Source: Leptofilum sp965368765 (GTDB taxonomy: Bacteria > Chloroflexota > Anaerolineae > Promineifilales > Promineifilaceae). Taken from it: a stretch of DNA of 9,800 nucleotides. Made by a program: the position numbers and the translations under genes. The notes under the pieces were generated by a model. It ran no database searches. It was not told where the DNA came from and worked only from the letters and a program-made list of their open reading frames with translations. This document shows positions 1-5,481 of this stretch, piece by piece (the stretch's first letter is position 1; each line of letters begins with the position of its first letter). Location of the stretch: NCBI GenBank assembly GCA_965368765.1, contig CBDUOF010000197.1:1-9800 (forward strand). Direction: 5' to 3'.

Positions 1-230
1 AGCTTCCGTTGGCGGGTCTTATGTCACCTAAACCAGTCGCTGAGCTGGCCATCGAGATGCAGGTGATGGACGATCTCGCTGTGGAACTGGGCATCCCCCA
101 CCGCGCTAAGGCTTTGGCAACGACGGGCTTAGCCCTAACGGTGATTCCAGAGGTAAGGCTCAGTGATCTATTGGGCATGGTAGATGTTGCTACCCAGGAA
201 CCTATCCCTGTATTTCCCGATTTTGCCTAA
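1..230 (+). CDS. ade: Adenine deaminase, C-terminal end (partial)
   Basis: This is the 3' end of a gene that begins before the window: the frame is open from base 3, giving 75 residues before a TAA at 228-230. The peptide carries the characteristic adenine deaminase tail: LPLAGLMSPKPV, a helix ending in LGIPHR, then LALTVIPEVRLSD, GMVDV and a closing proline/phenylalanine-rich PVFPDF. In full-length family members (roughly 550-600 residues, amidohydrolase superfamily, metal-dependent) this region packs on the catalytic barrel; the enzyme converts adenine to hypoxanthine and ammonia in the cytoplasm for purine salvage or catabolism. The metal ligands lie upstream and are not visible, so activity cannot be judged. 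Odd point: the usual PFMTLSFLAL segment reads ALATTGLAL here, so a specialised paralogue is possible. An internal ATG or TTG start is unlikely because the homology continues to the window edge. Confidence 0.82.
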   Translation, partial: LPLAGLMSPKPVAELAIEMQVMDDLAVELGIPHRAKALATTGLALTVIPEVRLSDLLGMVDVATQEPIPVFPDFA

Positions 231-270
231 GGTGACCCTGGCTCTCCTGCAGTATTCAGTATCAATCACC

Positions 271-300
271 CACAAAAATCAGGCGGTTTTCGATTTTGTG
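271..300. promoter_or_regulatory. Imperfect inverted repeat upstream of the TrpF-like gene
   Basis: CACAAAAATC at 271-280 faces GATTTTGTG at 292-300 across an 11-nt centre; the arms are complementary except for one bulged A. It lies in the 145-nt spacer between the adenine deaminase stop and the next gene. The stem is AT-rich and no T-run follows, which argues against an intrinsic terminator; an operator for the downstream pair is the more natural reading. A TATAGG at 311-316 could be a -10 element, but no good -35 lies 17 nt upstream. No protein-coding signal is seen in 231-375. Confidence 0.3.
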
Positions 301-375
301 CGAGCTACAGTATAGGATGACAGATATTTAGTCGACTAGAGAGAAGCATTCATGTGCTAAGAAAAGGAGTTACGT

Positions 376-1044
376 TTGAAAACCCAGATTTATACAATGC
401 AAACGATTGAGGAAGCGCAGGCCGTGGTGGCACTGGGTGTCGATCATATTGGCATCACGCCGAGCAATTTGGGTCTGCCCGGTGAGGTGGACTTTGCGAC
501 AGCGCGTGCGATTGTTGAGGCGGTGGGCGATACGGCCGTTACCGTCGCCCTCTCCGTAGAATCAAATTTGGATGCCATTGAAACGATGGTAAAAGCAGTT
601 CGTCCCGATATCTTGCATCTCTGTGGACTGGAGAATACGCTTCTTCCCGATGCCGTGCAGGCGCTGCGGGAACGGTTGCCAAATTTGCCGATCATGCAAG
701 CAATCTCCGTTGCTGGACCAGAGGCAATAGAGGTTGCCTTGGCCTACCAAGATGTGGCTGATTATCTCATTCTGGACACACAGGCACCGGATATTGCGGG
801 TATCGGAGCGTCTGGCAAAACCCATGATTGGAATATTAGCCGCGAGCTTGTCCAACAGGTACGGATACCTGTTATCTTGGCGGGGGGGCTATCGCCGGAG
901 AATGTAGCTGAAGCTATCAGGGTAGTGCAGCCCTGGGGCGTCGATTCGCTCACACATACAAACGCCCAGTTACCAAGTGGCGGTTTCTGCAAAGACCTTG
1001 ACCGCATCCGTCAATTTGTGATGGCGGCTCAAGGTGCGTCCTAA
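376..1044 (+). CDS. TrpF-like TIM-barrel protein, non-canonical active site
   Basis: The protein has 222 residues and aligns with phosphoribosylanthranilate isomerase over its whole length. The best match is the second half: LILDT (131-135), GASGKTHDW (144-152), ISRELV, IPVILAGGLSPENV (164-177) and PWGVD (186-190), the TrpF phosphate-binding side. The first half departs from the family. The strand-1 K-x-C-G motif holding the general-base cysteine reads IYTMQT, with Tyr6 at the cysteine position; the arginine that contacts the anthranilate carboxylate is absent (SNLGLPGEV); and the final SSG phosphate loop is SLTHTN. The general-acid aspartate is kept (Asp134). It is therefore unlikely to be the tryptophan enzyme, and no trp gene is adjacent. 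Start: TTG, 6 nt after a strong AAAAGGAG. A kinase follows after 3 nt, suggesting action on a phosphorylated or ribosylated substrate (inference). Confidence 0.8.
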   Translation: MKTQIYTMQTIEEAQAVVALGVDHIGITPSNLGLPGEVDFATARAIVEAVGDTAVTVALSVESNLDAIETMVKAVRPDILHLCGLENTLLPDAVQALRERLPNLPIMQAISVAGPEAIEVALAYQDVADYLILDTQAPDIAGIGASGKTHDWNISRELVQQVRIPVILAGGLSPENVAEAIRVVQPWGVDSLTHTNAQLPSGGFCKDLDRIRQFVMAAQGAS

Positions 1045-1047
1045 CAC

Positions 1048-1995
1048 ATGTCCATACCACAGGTTATCGTACTCGGCGATGCTTGCGTAGATATGGTCAT
1101 TCGTTTGCCGAATCGCACCGCAAGCACTCCTGATCTGACACGCTCCGTCCCACAATTACATGGTGGCGGATCGGCGGCAAATGTAGCCGTAGCCCTAGCA
1201 CGGCTGGGTGTGGTGGTAACGATGGTAGGCGCGGTGGGGGATGATGGTTACGGCCGTTGGGTACGTGAAGATTTAGGACGTGAGGGTGTGGATGTAAAGG
1301 GGGTATGTTCGGTTCATAATGGATTTACCCCGATGGTCATTGCGCTGATTGAACCCGATGGGGAGCGGCTAGTTGTTGTCTGGCCACAAGACGATGGCGC
1401 TCACCTGCAACTTCAAGTAGATGCTATTGACCCAGCTTGGCTAACATCTGCATCTTGGCTGCATACGACGGGTCTGTGTCTTAGAGCATCCCCGGCCCGC
1501 GACACAGTGCTGTACGAAATGGAACAGGCACGTGCAGCAGGCTTGTCGGTGTCGCTCGATCTCAACATGCGTTTGGAGCTGTGGGGTTTAGACGACGAAA
1601 CGCGCAGGACGTTTGAACGAGCGATCGAGTTGTCAGATGTTGTTTTCGGCAATGCAGAGGAAGAGATCCTGCCAATATCCGGTGCGGATTCGGCAGAGGC
1701 GGGGGCACAATGCCTGTGTGACGGCAAACGCCTAGTTGTGGCTCGAAAAGGCAACAAAGGCGCAATGGTGGTCACACCAAAGGAGACATTTCACGTTCCT
1801 GCTTTTCCGACACAGGTTATAGACACACTTGGGGCGGGGGATGCTTTTAACGGTGGTTTCATCGCAGCATGTCTGGCTAAGGTTGGTATCAAGGAGGCAG
1901 CGAGGTGGGGGAACGCGGTTGCTGCCCTAAAGATTAGTCAGGCTGGCGCGCGAAGTTTGCCTTCCTTGAAAGATCTACAGCAAATGCTTAGCTAA
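1048..1995 (+). CDS. Ribokinase/PfkB-family sugar kinase
   Basis: A 315-residue PfkB kinase of normal length. Both family signatures are intact: the GGGSAANVAVALARLG substrate-binding segment (39-54) and the DTLGAGDAFNGGF anion hole and catalytic loop (259-271), with catalytic base Asp265. VGAVGDDGYG (60-69), SLDLNMR (169-175) and GNAEEE (201-206) are also typical. These enzymes transfer phosphate from ATP to a hydroxymethyl group of a sugar, nucleoside or related polyol in the cytoplasm. The sequence does not say which substrate; ribokinase, 2-dehydro-3-deoxygluconate kinase and nucleoside or pseudouridine kinase are all possible. The ATG lies 3 nt after the TrpF-like stop, with AAGGTG inside the preceding gene as a plausible ribosome site, so the two are almost certainly co-transcribed. 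It ends 21 nt from the stop of a second, convergent PfkB gene. Confidence 0.9.
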   Translation: MSIPQVIVLGDACVDMVIRLPNRTASTPDLTRSVPQLHGGGSAANVAVALARLGVVVTMVGAVGDDGYGRWVREDLGREGVDVKGVCSVHNGFTPMVIALIEPDGERLVVVWPQDDGAHLQLQVDAIDPAWLTSASWLHTTGLCLRASPARDTVLYEMEQARAAGLSVSLDLNMRLELWGLDDETRRTFERAIELSDVVFGNAEEEILPISGADSAEAGAQCLCDGKRLVVARKGNKGAMVVTPKETFHVPAFPTQVIDTLGAGDAFNGGFIAACLAKVGIKEAARWGNAVAALKISQAGARSLPSLKDLQQMLS

Positions 1996-2016
1996 ATCAA
2001 ATTGGTGACCCTGCAT

Positions 2017-2961
2017 TTAAAGCACCATCGCTCGCGGCAAATTTTGGGCGAGTAGTTGCTCCGCCTGTGTACGCAGTTCAGGCATCATTTTGGGCAGACC
2101 AACGCGGCCAACCAAAAACTGCGCTGAGACACCCCCGTAAGAGGCAGCAACCCTGGCATCCTTACTTTTTACCCAGCCAACACAAGCGCCTGCCCCGTAG
2201 CTGTTGCCCGCACCAGTCGGATCAACCACATCAACCGGCACAACCGGGATATGCCAGAAAACATCGTGTTCTCGATCCCATGCATACGAGCCATGGTGTC
2301 CATGCCGTACCGTCACCATCTGTGGCCCTAATTTTGACCAATAGCGCATCACTTCCTTCGGGGTTTGCGTGCCGGCAATCCCGCTCGCTGACGGCCAATC
2401 GGGCGACACAATATCAACTTGCTCTATTAAAGTCATTATCTGATCCCGGTTGTGCCACGTTTGATGATCAATTATCGGCTCCAGTGAAAACAGTGCCCCC
2501 GCCTCACGCAAACGCAGCGCATCCTGAACCATGGGTTCATCATGAAATTCCGTGATCAAATGGATAGCGCGCGGTTCCTGATAGGTTTCTGGAATTGGCA
2601 ATCTTTGATCTAGCAATTTGAACCAATTCTCACGGTTGGTCACCAATGTACCGCCGCGTTCATCTTCTTGCACCAGATATTCTTCATCATCATAGAGCAT
2701 TTGGCTACGTGCTGTGGGAATGTCAGCAAACCTGACCCAACCATTCAAATCAACTGAAAGTTCTTGCAGCGTTTGTACATGTTTCGTTTCAATGTCGTCA
2801 CCCGACCGTGATAGAAAACCAACTGAATCATGCCAAAGACGCGCCCCGAAGGCACCTTGCGGCCCGCCACCACCCAGGACATCGCGCACAATCTCACCAC
2901 TATCAAGGCGAATATCATCAATGATTATTTTGCCGTAGATCAAAAACTCAATGGGTTGCAT
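2017..2961 (-). CDS. Mak32-like PfkB-family kinase with Asn in the catalytic loop
   Basis: A 314-residue PfkB-fold protein, clearly a different subfamily from the kinase at 1048. It shows LGGGGPQGAFGARLW (29-43) in place of the usual GG-x-x-N-x-A signature, FSLEPI (158-163), IVSPDWP (184-190), VTVRHGHHGSY (216-226) and VVDPTGAGNSYGAG (245-258). The normally catalytic aspartate of the GAGD loop is Asn253. The GGGG and GAGN variants recall the yeast Mak32-type subfamily, where an Asn at this place is common (family knowledge from memory). Phosphoryl transfer may thus be slow, use another base, or be absent; no biochemical role is assigned. The start is the ATG at 2961, 10 nt after the BtpA-like stop, with a modest GAGTGAG overlapping that stop as ribosome site. 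The two are probably one transcript and translationally linked. Confidence 0.82.
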   Translation of the reverse strand: MQPIEFLIYGKIIIDDIRLDSGEIVRDVLGGGGPQGAFGARLWHDSVGFLSRSGDDIETKHVQTLQELSVDLNGWVRFADIPTARSQMLYDDEEYLVQEDERGGTLVTNRENWFKLLDQRLPIPETYQEPRAIHLITEFHDEPMVQDALRLREAGALFSLEPIIDHQTWHNRDQIMTLIEQVDIVSPDWPSASGIAGTQTPKEVMRYWSKLGPQMVTVRHGHHGSYAWDREHDVFWHIPVVPVDVVDPTGAGNSYGAGACVGWVKSKDARVAASYGGVSAQFLVGRVGLPKMMPELRTQAEQLLAQNLPRAMVL

Positions 2962-2971
2962 AGCATCACGC

Positions 2972-3781
2972 TCACTCTAAGCTGCGCACAATTTCCATAT
3001 ACTCACGCACACGCTGCGCATCGATAGGGCCACCCCAGCCCGTGGGCTCAAAAGCAGAGCCGACAAATGCACCATCCGCCTTTGCTAAACGGCGGGCAAC
3101 GTTCTCATGATTGGTATAGCCACCTAAAATGACGGGTAAATCTGGTAGTTCCGCCTTAATATCATGAATCTGCTTGAGATTGGTTTCTTCATCAGCCTGC
3201 GCCACTTCCACTGCATCTGCCCCTGCATTTAATGCGGCGCGGGCTACTGCTGAGACTGGTTTTTCCTCACCAAACCATTTGAAGTGCATCCCATCAACTT
3301 CCGCAATAAGTTTGATATGAGTCGCACCAATGCTCCGGCGGTACTTCAAGAATTCAATCGGTTTGGCCTCAATCATTCCCCAAGGGGAAAGCGACTGTCC
3401 TACCAACGCGAAACAGCGTAAAAATGAGCCACCAGACACTTTGGCCACCGCCACAGAGGCCTGTAGCGCGTTGGTCATGATCTGTACTCCTATCTGAAAG
3501 TCAGGTCGCGTCTCTTTGGCAATAGCACGCACAATGTGAGCCACGCCAACTACCCGCGCGTAATCGGCTTCATCCCCCGTGGGATAAACACGTTCAACTG
3601 TTTGAACAAGACAGCCACTGGCCCCACCTTCATCCAACGCTTTTGCATCACGTATTGCCTGCTCGAAAGTTTCCTCATAACTCCCTTCTTCATAAAAGAG
3701 GGTTCCTGGCATTGTCCCCAAATGCACCATGCCGATAATTATTTTTTTCTTACCCAAATCTGTAAAAACTCTGTCTGCCAT
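2972..3781 (-). CDS. BtpA/SgcQ-family TIM-barrel protein
   Basis: A 269-residue protein of the BtpA family. Visible landmarks are the N-terminal IIIGMVHLGTMPGT (14-27), DAKALDEGGASG (45-56), FQIGVQIMTNAL (95-106), SFLRCF (119-124), the strand IKLIAEVDGMHFKWF (156-170), GADAVEVAQ (187-195) and the closing phosphate-site pattern LPVILGGYTNHENV (215-228), ADGAFVGSAF and PIDAQRVREYM. The family is named for a cyanobacterial photosystem I biogenesis factor, but most members, such as E. coli SgcQ, sit in sugar or nucleoside gene clusters and have no established reaction. The start was placed at 3781 because AGAGGTG ends a few bases upstream; the ATG 24 nt further out (3805) has only a poor site. 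It is first in a minus-strand pair with the Mak32-like kinase and is read from the overlapping divergent promoter. Confidence 0.85.
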   Translation of the reverse strand: MADRVFTDLGKKKIIIGMVHLGTMPGTLFYEEGSYEETFEQAIRDAKALDEGGASGCLVQTVERVYPTGDEADYARVVGVAHIVRAIAKETRPDFQIGVQIMTNALQASVAVAKVSGGSFLRCFALVGQSLSPWGMIEAKPIEFLKYRRSIGATHIKLIAEVDGMHFKWFGEEKPVSAVARAALNAGADAVEVAQADEETNLKQIHDIKAELPDLPVILGGYTNHENVARRLAKADGAFVGSAFEPTGWGGPIDAQRVREYMEIVRSLE

Positions 3782-3824
3782 GCTCACCTCTTTTGAATCA
3801 ATCATCTTTCTATTTCATATTATC

Positions 3825-3853
3825 TTGGCAAATCCTAACGTCGCAGATATAAC
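3825..3853 (+). promoter_or_regulatory. Sigma70-like promoter for the cupin operon
   Basis: TTGGCA at 3825-3830 (five of six consensus bases) and TATAAC at 3848-3853 (five of six) are separated by exactly 17 nt. A start near 3860 would give a leader of about 30 nt containing the GGAG ribosome site at 3881-3884. It overlaps the minus-strand promoter. Confidence 0.62.
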
Positions 3854-3874
3854 CCTTTAATATAAGTCTGTCAA
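3846..3874 (-). promoter_or_regulatory. Sigma70-like promoter for the BtpA-kinase pair
   Basis: On the minus strand a perfect TTGACA (3874-3869) is followed after 17 nt by TATATC (3851-3846), four of six consensus bases. Transcription would start near 3839 and run into the BtpA-family gene with a leader of roughly 60 nt. An alternative -10, GATAAT, lies further downstream but lacks a good -35. Confidence 0.52.
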
Positions 3875-3891
3875 GAAAATGGAGTTATATT

Positions 3892-4266
3892 ATGAAAGTC
3901 GTTCGTAGTTCTGATGGTCTATCAAAGCAAGGAACAACCTTTAGCGGGAAAGCCACGCTTACGCCGATGATCGCGGCGCAACAAGAAGGGGGCGTGAAGT
4001 TGACCATGGTCACTTTTGAAGATGGTTCCGTCACCAATTGGCATGTACACCCCGGAGAACAAATTCTTTATATCACGGAAGGGTTGGGGCGCGTGGGTGA
4101 TGAAGAAAAGCAATGGGCCGTTGAGCCAGGTGATGTGATTCACATTGGCCCAGGTGAAAGACATTGGCACGGGGCCGCCAAGGGGCACAATATGACACAT
4201 ATTAGTGTTACTACTGTCGGATCACCCATCTGGGAAGATCATGCCCCTGACCTGGAGAGGAAATAG
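3892..4266 (+). CDS. Small single-domain cupin, probable metal-binding
   Basis: A 124-residue cupin of the short single-domain type. Motif 1 is TNWHVHPGEQILYITEGLG (48-66) and motif 2 is GDVIHIGPGERHWHGA (80-95). The expected metal ligands are His51, His53, Gln57 and His91: a three-His, one-Gln set rather than the common three-His, one-Glu set. The Gln variant is known in cupins of the Mn-dependent hydroxynitrile lyase type; such proteins may be lyases, oxygenases or isomerases, so no reaction is assigned. No signal peptide or membrane segment is seen, so it is cytoplasmic. A GGAG lies 7 nt before the ATG. It is the first gene of the operon, 3 nt from the DUF1185 gene, and may process a small organic intermediate of the same pathway (inference). 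Confidence 0.88.
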   Translation: MKVVRSSDGLSKQGTTFSGKATLTPMIAAQQEGGVKLTMVTFEDGSVTNWHVHPGEQILYITEGLGRVGDEEKQWAVEPGDVIHIGPGERHWHGAAKGHNMTHISVTTVGSPIWEDHAPDLERK

Positions 4267-4269
4267 CGT

Positions 4270-4842
4270 ATGAAACTAAATCGCCTTTATACATTTATTG
4301 AGGAAACCACTTCAGAAGGTGGGCGTGCGCTGGTAAGGCCGCTTAAGCGGGTCGCGGTGGCCGCCGTCATTGAGAATCCATTAGCAGGTCGCTTTGAAGA
4401 AGATTTAAGCAAATTGATGGATATCGGTGCTGAATTGGGACATTTATTGGGGCAAAGAGCCGTGGCGCAATTAGACGGCGATGTCCCCCATAGCTATGGC
4501 AAAGCGGCAATTGTGGGTATGAACGGTGAACGTGAACATGCGGCCGCGCTGCTGCATCCCAAATTAGGTGCACCCTTGCGCGAAGCTGTTGACGGCGGAA
4601 AAGCTATCATTCCTTCTGCTAAAAAAATGGGTGGGCCAGGCACCATGATTGATGTGCCGCTTCATCATAAAGACGCCATGAAGGTGCGCTCACATTTTGA
4701 TGCAATGGAGGTGCGTATTCCCGACGCGCCCGCGGCTGATGAGATTGTGGTGGTGGTGGCAGTTACCAATGGCGGGCGTCCCCACGCACGGGTTGGCGGG
4801 CTGCTGTTAGAAAATGTTGAGGGCAAAGACGGTCTCACCTAA
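4270..4842 (+). CDS. AA_synth (DUF1185) family protein
   Basis: A 190-residue protein recognised as the 'amino acid synthesis' family (Pfam AA_synth, formerly DUF1185), full length for the family. Conserved blocks in order: RPLKRVAVAAVIENPLAGRF (23-42), SYGKAAIVGMNGEREHAAALLHPKLG (75-100), GGKAIIPSAKKMGGPGTMIDVPLHHKDA (109-136) and VRSHFDAMEVRIPDAPAADEIVVVVAVTNGGRP (139-171). The family has known structures, but its reaction is, as far as I know, not established; the name comes from an early annotation rather than assay. Members often sit beside amidohydrolases or other hydrolases of N-containing compounds, as here, so a role in handling an amide or cyclic imide intermediate is a reasonable inference. 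The conserved SAKK lysines and HKD segment are candidate active-site residues. GGAGAGG at 4254-4260, inside the cupin end, precedes the ATG by 9 nt, implying coupled translation. Confidence 0.9.
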   Translation: MKLNRLYTFIEETTSEGGRALVRPLKRVAVAAVIENPLAGRFEEDLSKLMDIGAELGHLLGQRAVAQLDGDVPHSYGKAAIVGMNGEREHAAALLHPKLGAPLREAVDGGKAIIPSAKKMGGPGTMIDVPLHHKDAMKVRSHFDAMEVRIPDAPAADEIVVVVAVTNGGRPHARVGGLLLENVEGKDGLT

Positions 4843-4857
4843 TAATCGGAGATAGAG

Positions 4858-5478
4858 ATGATGCAAGATAGCTTTTCGGAGAAACGCACAGAGCGAACAG
4901 TTGATTTTAAGCCTCAGAGTTGCGCCATTTTAGTCGTTGATATGCTTAATGATTTCTTTAAAGATGGTGGCGCAATGGTGCTTGAGGGTGGCGATATTCT
5001 TTATGAACCGATTGAACGGTTGACCAGCAGCGGGCGTCGCCTGGAGATGCCGATTTTTTGGTTGAATCAGACGTTGAGACCCGATGATTCGCTGTTCAAA
5101 AAGCGGGTGGTTCATTGCCTAGAAGGTAGCTGGGGCGTCGGGATTGTCGATGATCTCACGGTTGCCGATTCAGACATTGTGGTTCCGAAACGTCGCTATA
5201 GTGGGTTCTTTCAAACGTCTCTCGATCTCTATTTGCGTGAGCGTGATATTCAGCAGGTGATTGTGACAGGCGTTGTGACCAATATCTGTGTGCGCTCTAC
5301 GGTGAATGATGCGTTTTTCTTGGGGTACGATGTGTTTGTCCCTGAGGAGTGTGTGATGGCGACCAGTGACCAGCTTCAAGCTTCCCATCTTTATGACATT
5401 GATACCCATTACGGCACGGTGCTTGGCTTGAATGAGTTGATGGTGTTAATGGAGCCTCACGCGGTAGAGACAAACTAA
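4858..5478 (+). CDS. Isochorismatase-fold cysteine hydrolase (amidase type)
   Basis: A 206-residue isochorismatase-like hydrolase with the full Asp-Lys-Cys triad: Asp28 in LVVDMLNDF (25-33), Lys111 in VPKRRYSGFFQT (109-120) and nucleophile Cys144 in VTGVVTNICVRST (136-148), where the VVT stretch is the usual cis-peptide site. The residues after the cysteine (NDAFFLGYDVFVPEEC) and the DIDTHYGTV tail recall RutB-like ureidoacrylate hydrolases and carbamoyl or maleamate amidases. These enzymes cleave a carbamoyl or amide C-N bond, releasing ammonia and sometimes CO2. Having a cysteine nucleophile, it is not an isochorismatase proper. Two ATGs are in tandem (4858, 4861); GGAG at 4848-4851 is 6 nt from the first, which was chosen. 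It lies directly upstream of the ring-opening amidohydrolase, fitting a role on the amide left by ring cleavage (inference). Confidence 0.88.
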   Translation: MMQDSFSEKRTERTVDFKPQSCAILVVDMLNDFFKDGGAMVLEGGDILYEPIERLTSSGRRLEMPIFWLNQTLRPDDSLFKKRVVHCLEGSWGVGIVDDLTVADSDIVVPKRRYSGFFQTSLDLYLRERDIQQVIVTGVVTNICVRSTVNDAFFLGYDVFVPEECVMATSDQLQASHLYDIDTHYGTVLGLNELMVLMEPHAVETN

Positions 5479-5481
5479 GTT

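Noticed and set aside
231..2013. 10-mer GGTGACCCTG repeated at 231-240 and 2004-2013, each just after a gene end
   Set aside because: Many 10-mer pairs are expected by chance in 9.8 kb, and the flanking sequence does not match.
1996..2030. Possible bidirectional terminator between the convergent kinase genes
   Set aside because: Only a 5-bp GGTG/CACC-type stem with a 15-nt loop can be drawn, without a T-run on either strand.
2067..2555. 162-codon open frame on the + strand
   Set aside because: It lies wholly opposite the Mak32-like kinase gene, which has clear family motifs; the + frame has no recognisable domain and no ribosome site.
3782..3805. Upstream ATG giving an eight-residue longer BtpA-family protein (MIDSKEVS...)
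   Set aside because: The ATG at 3781 has a strong AGAGGTG ribosome site and matches the expected N-terminus; the outer ATG has only a poor site.
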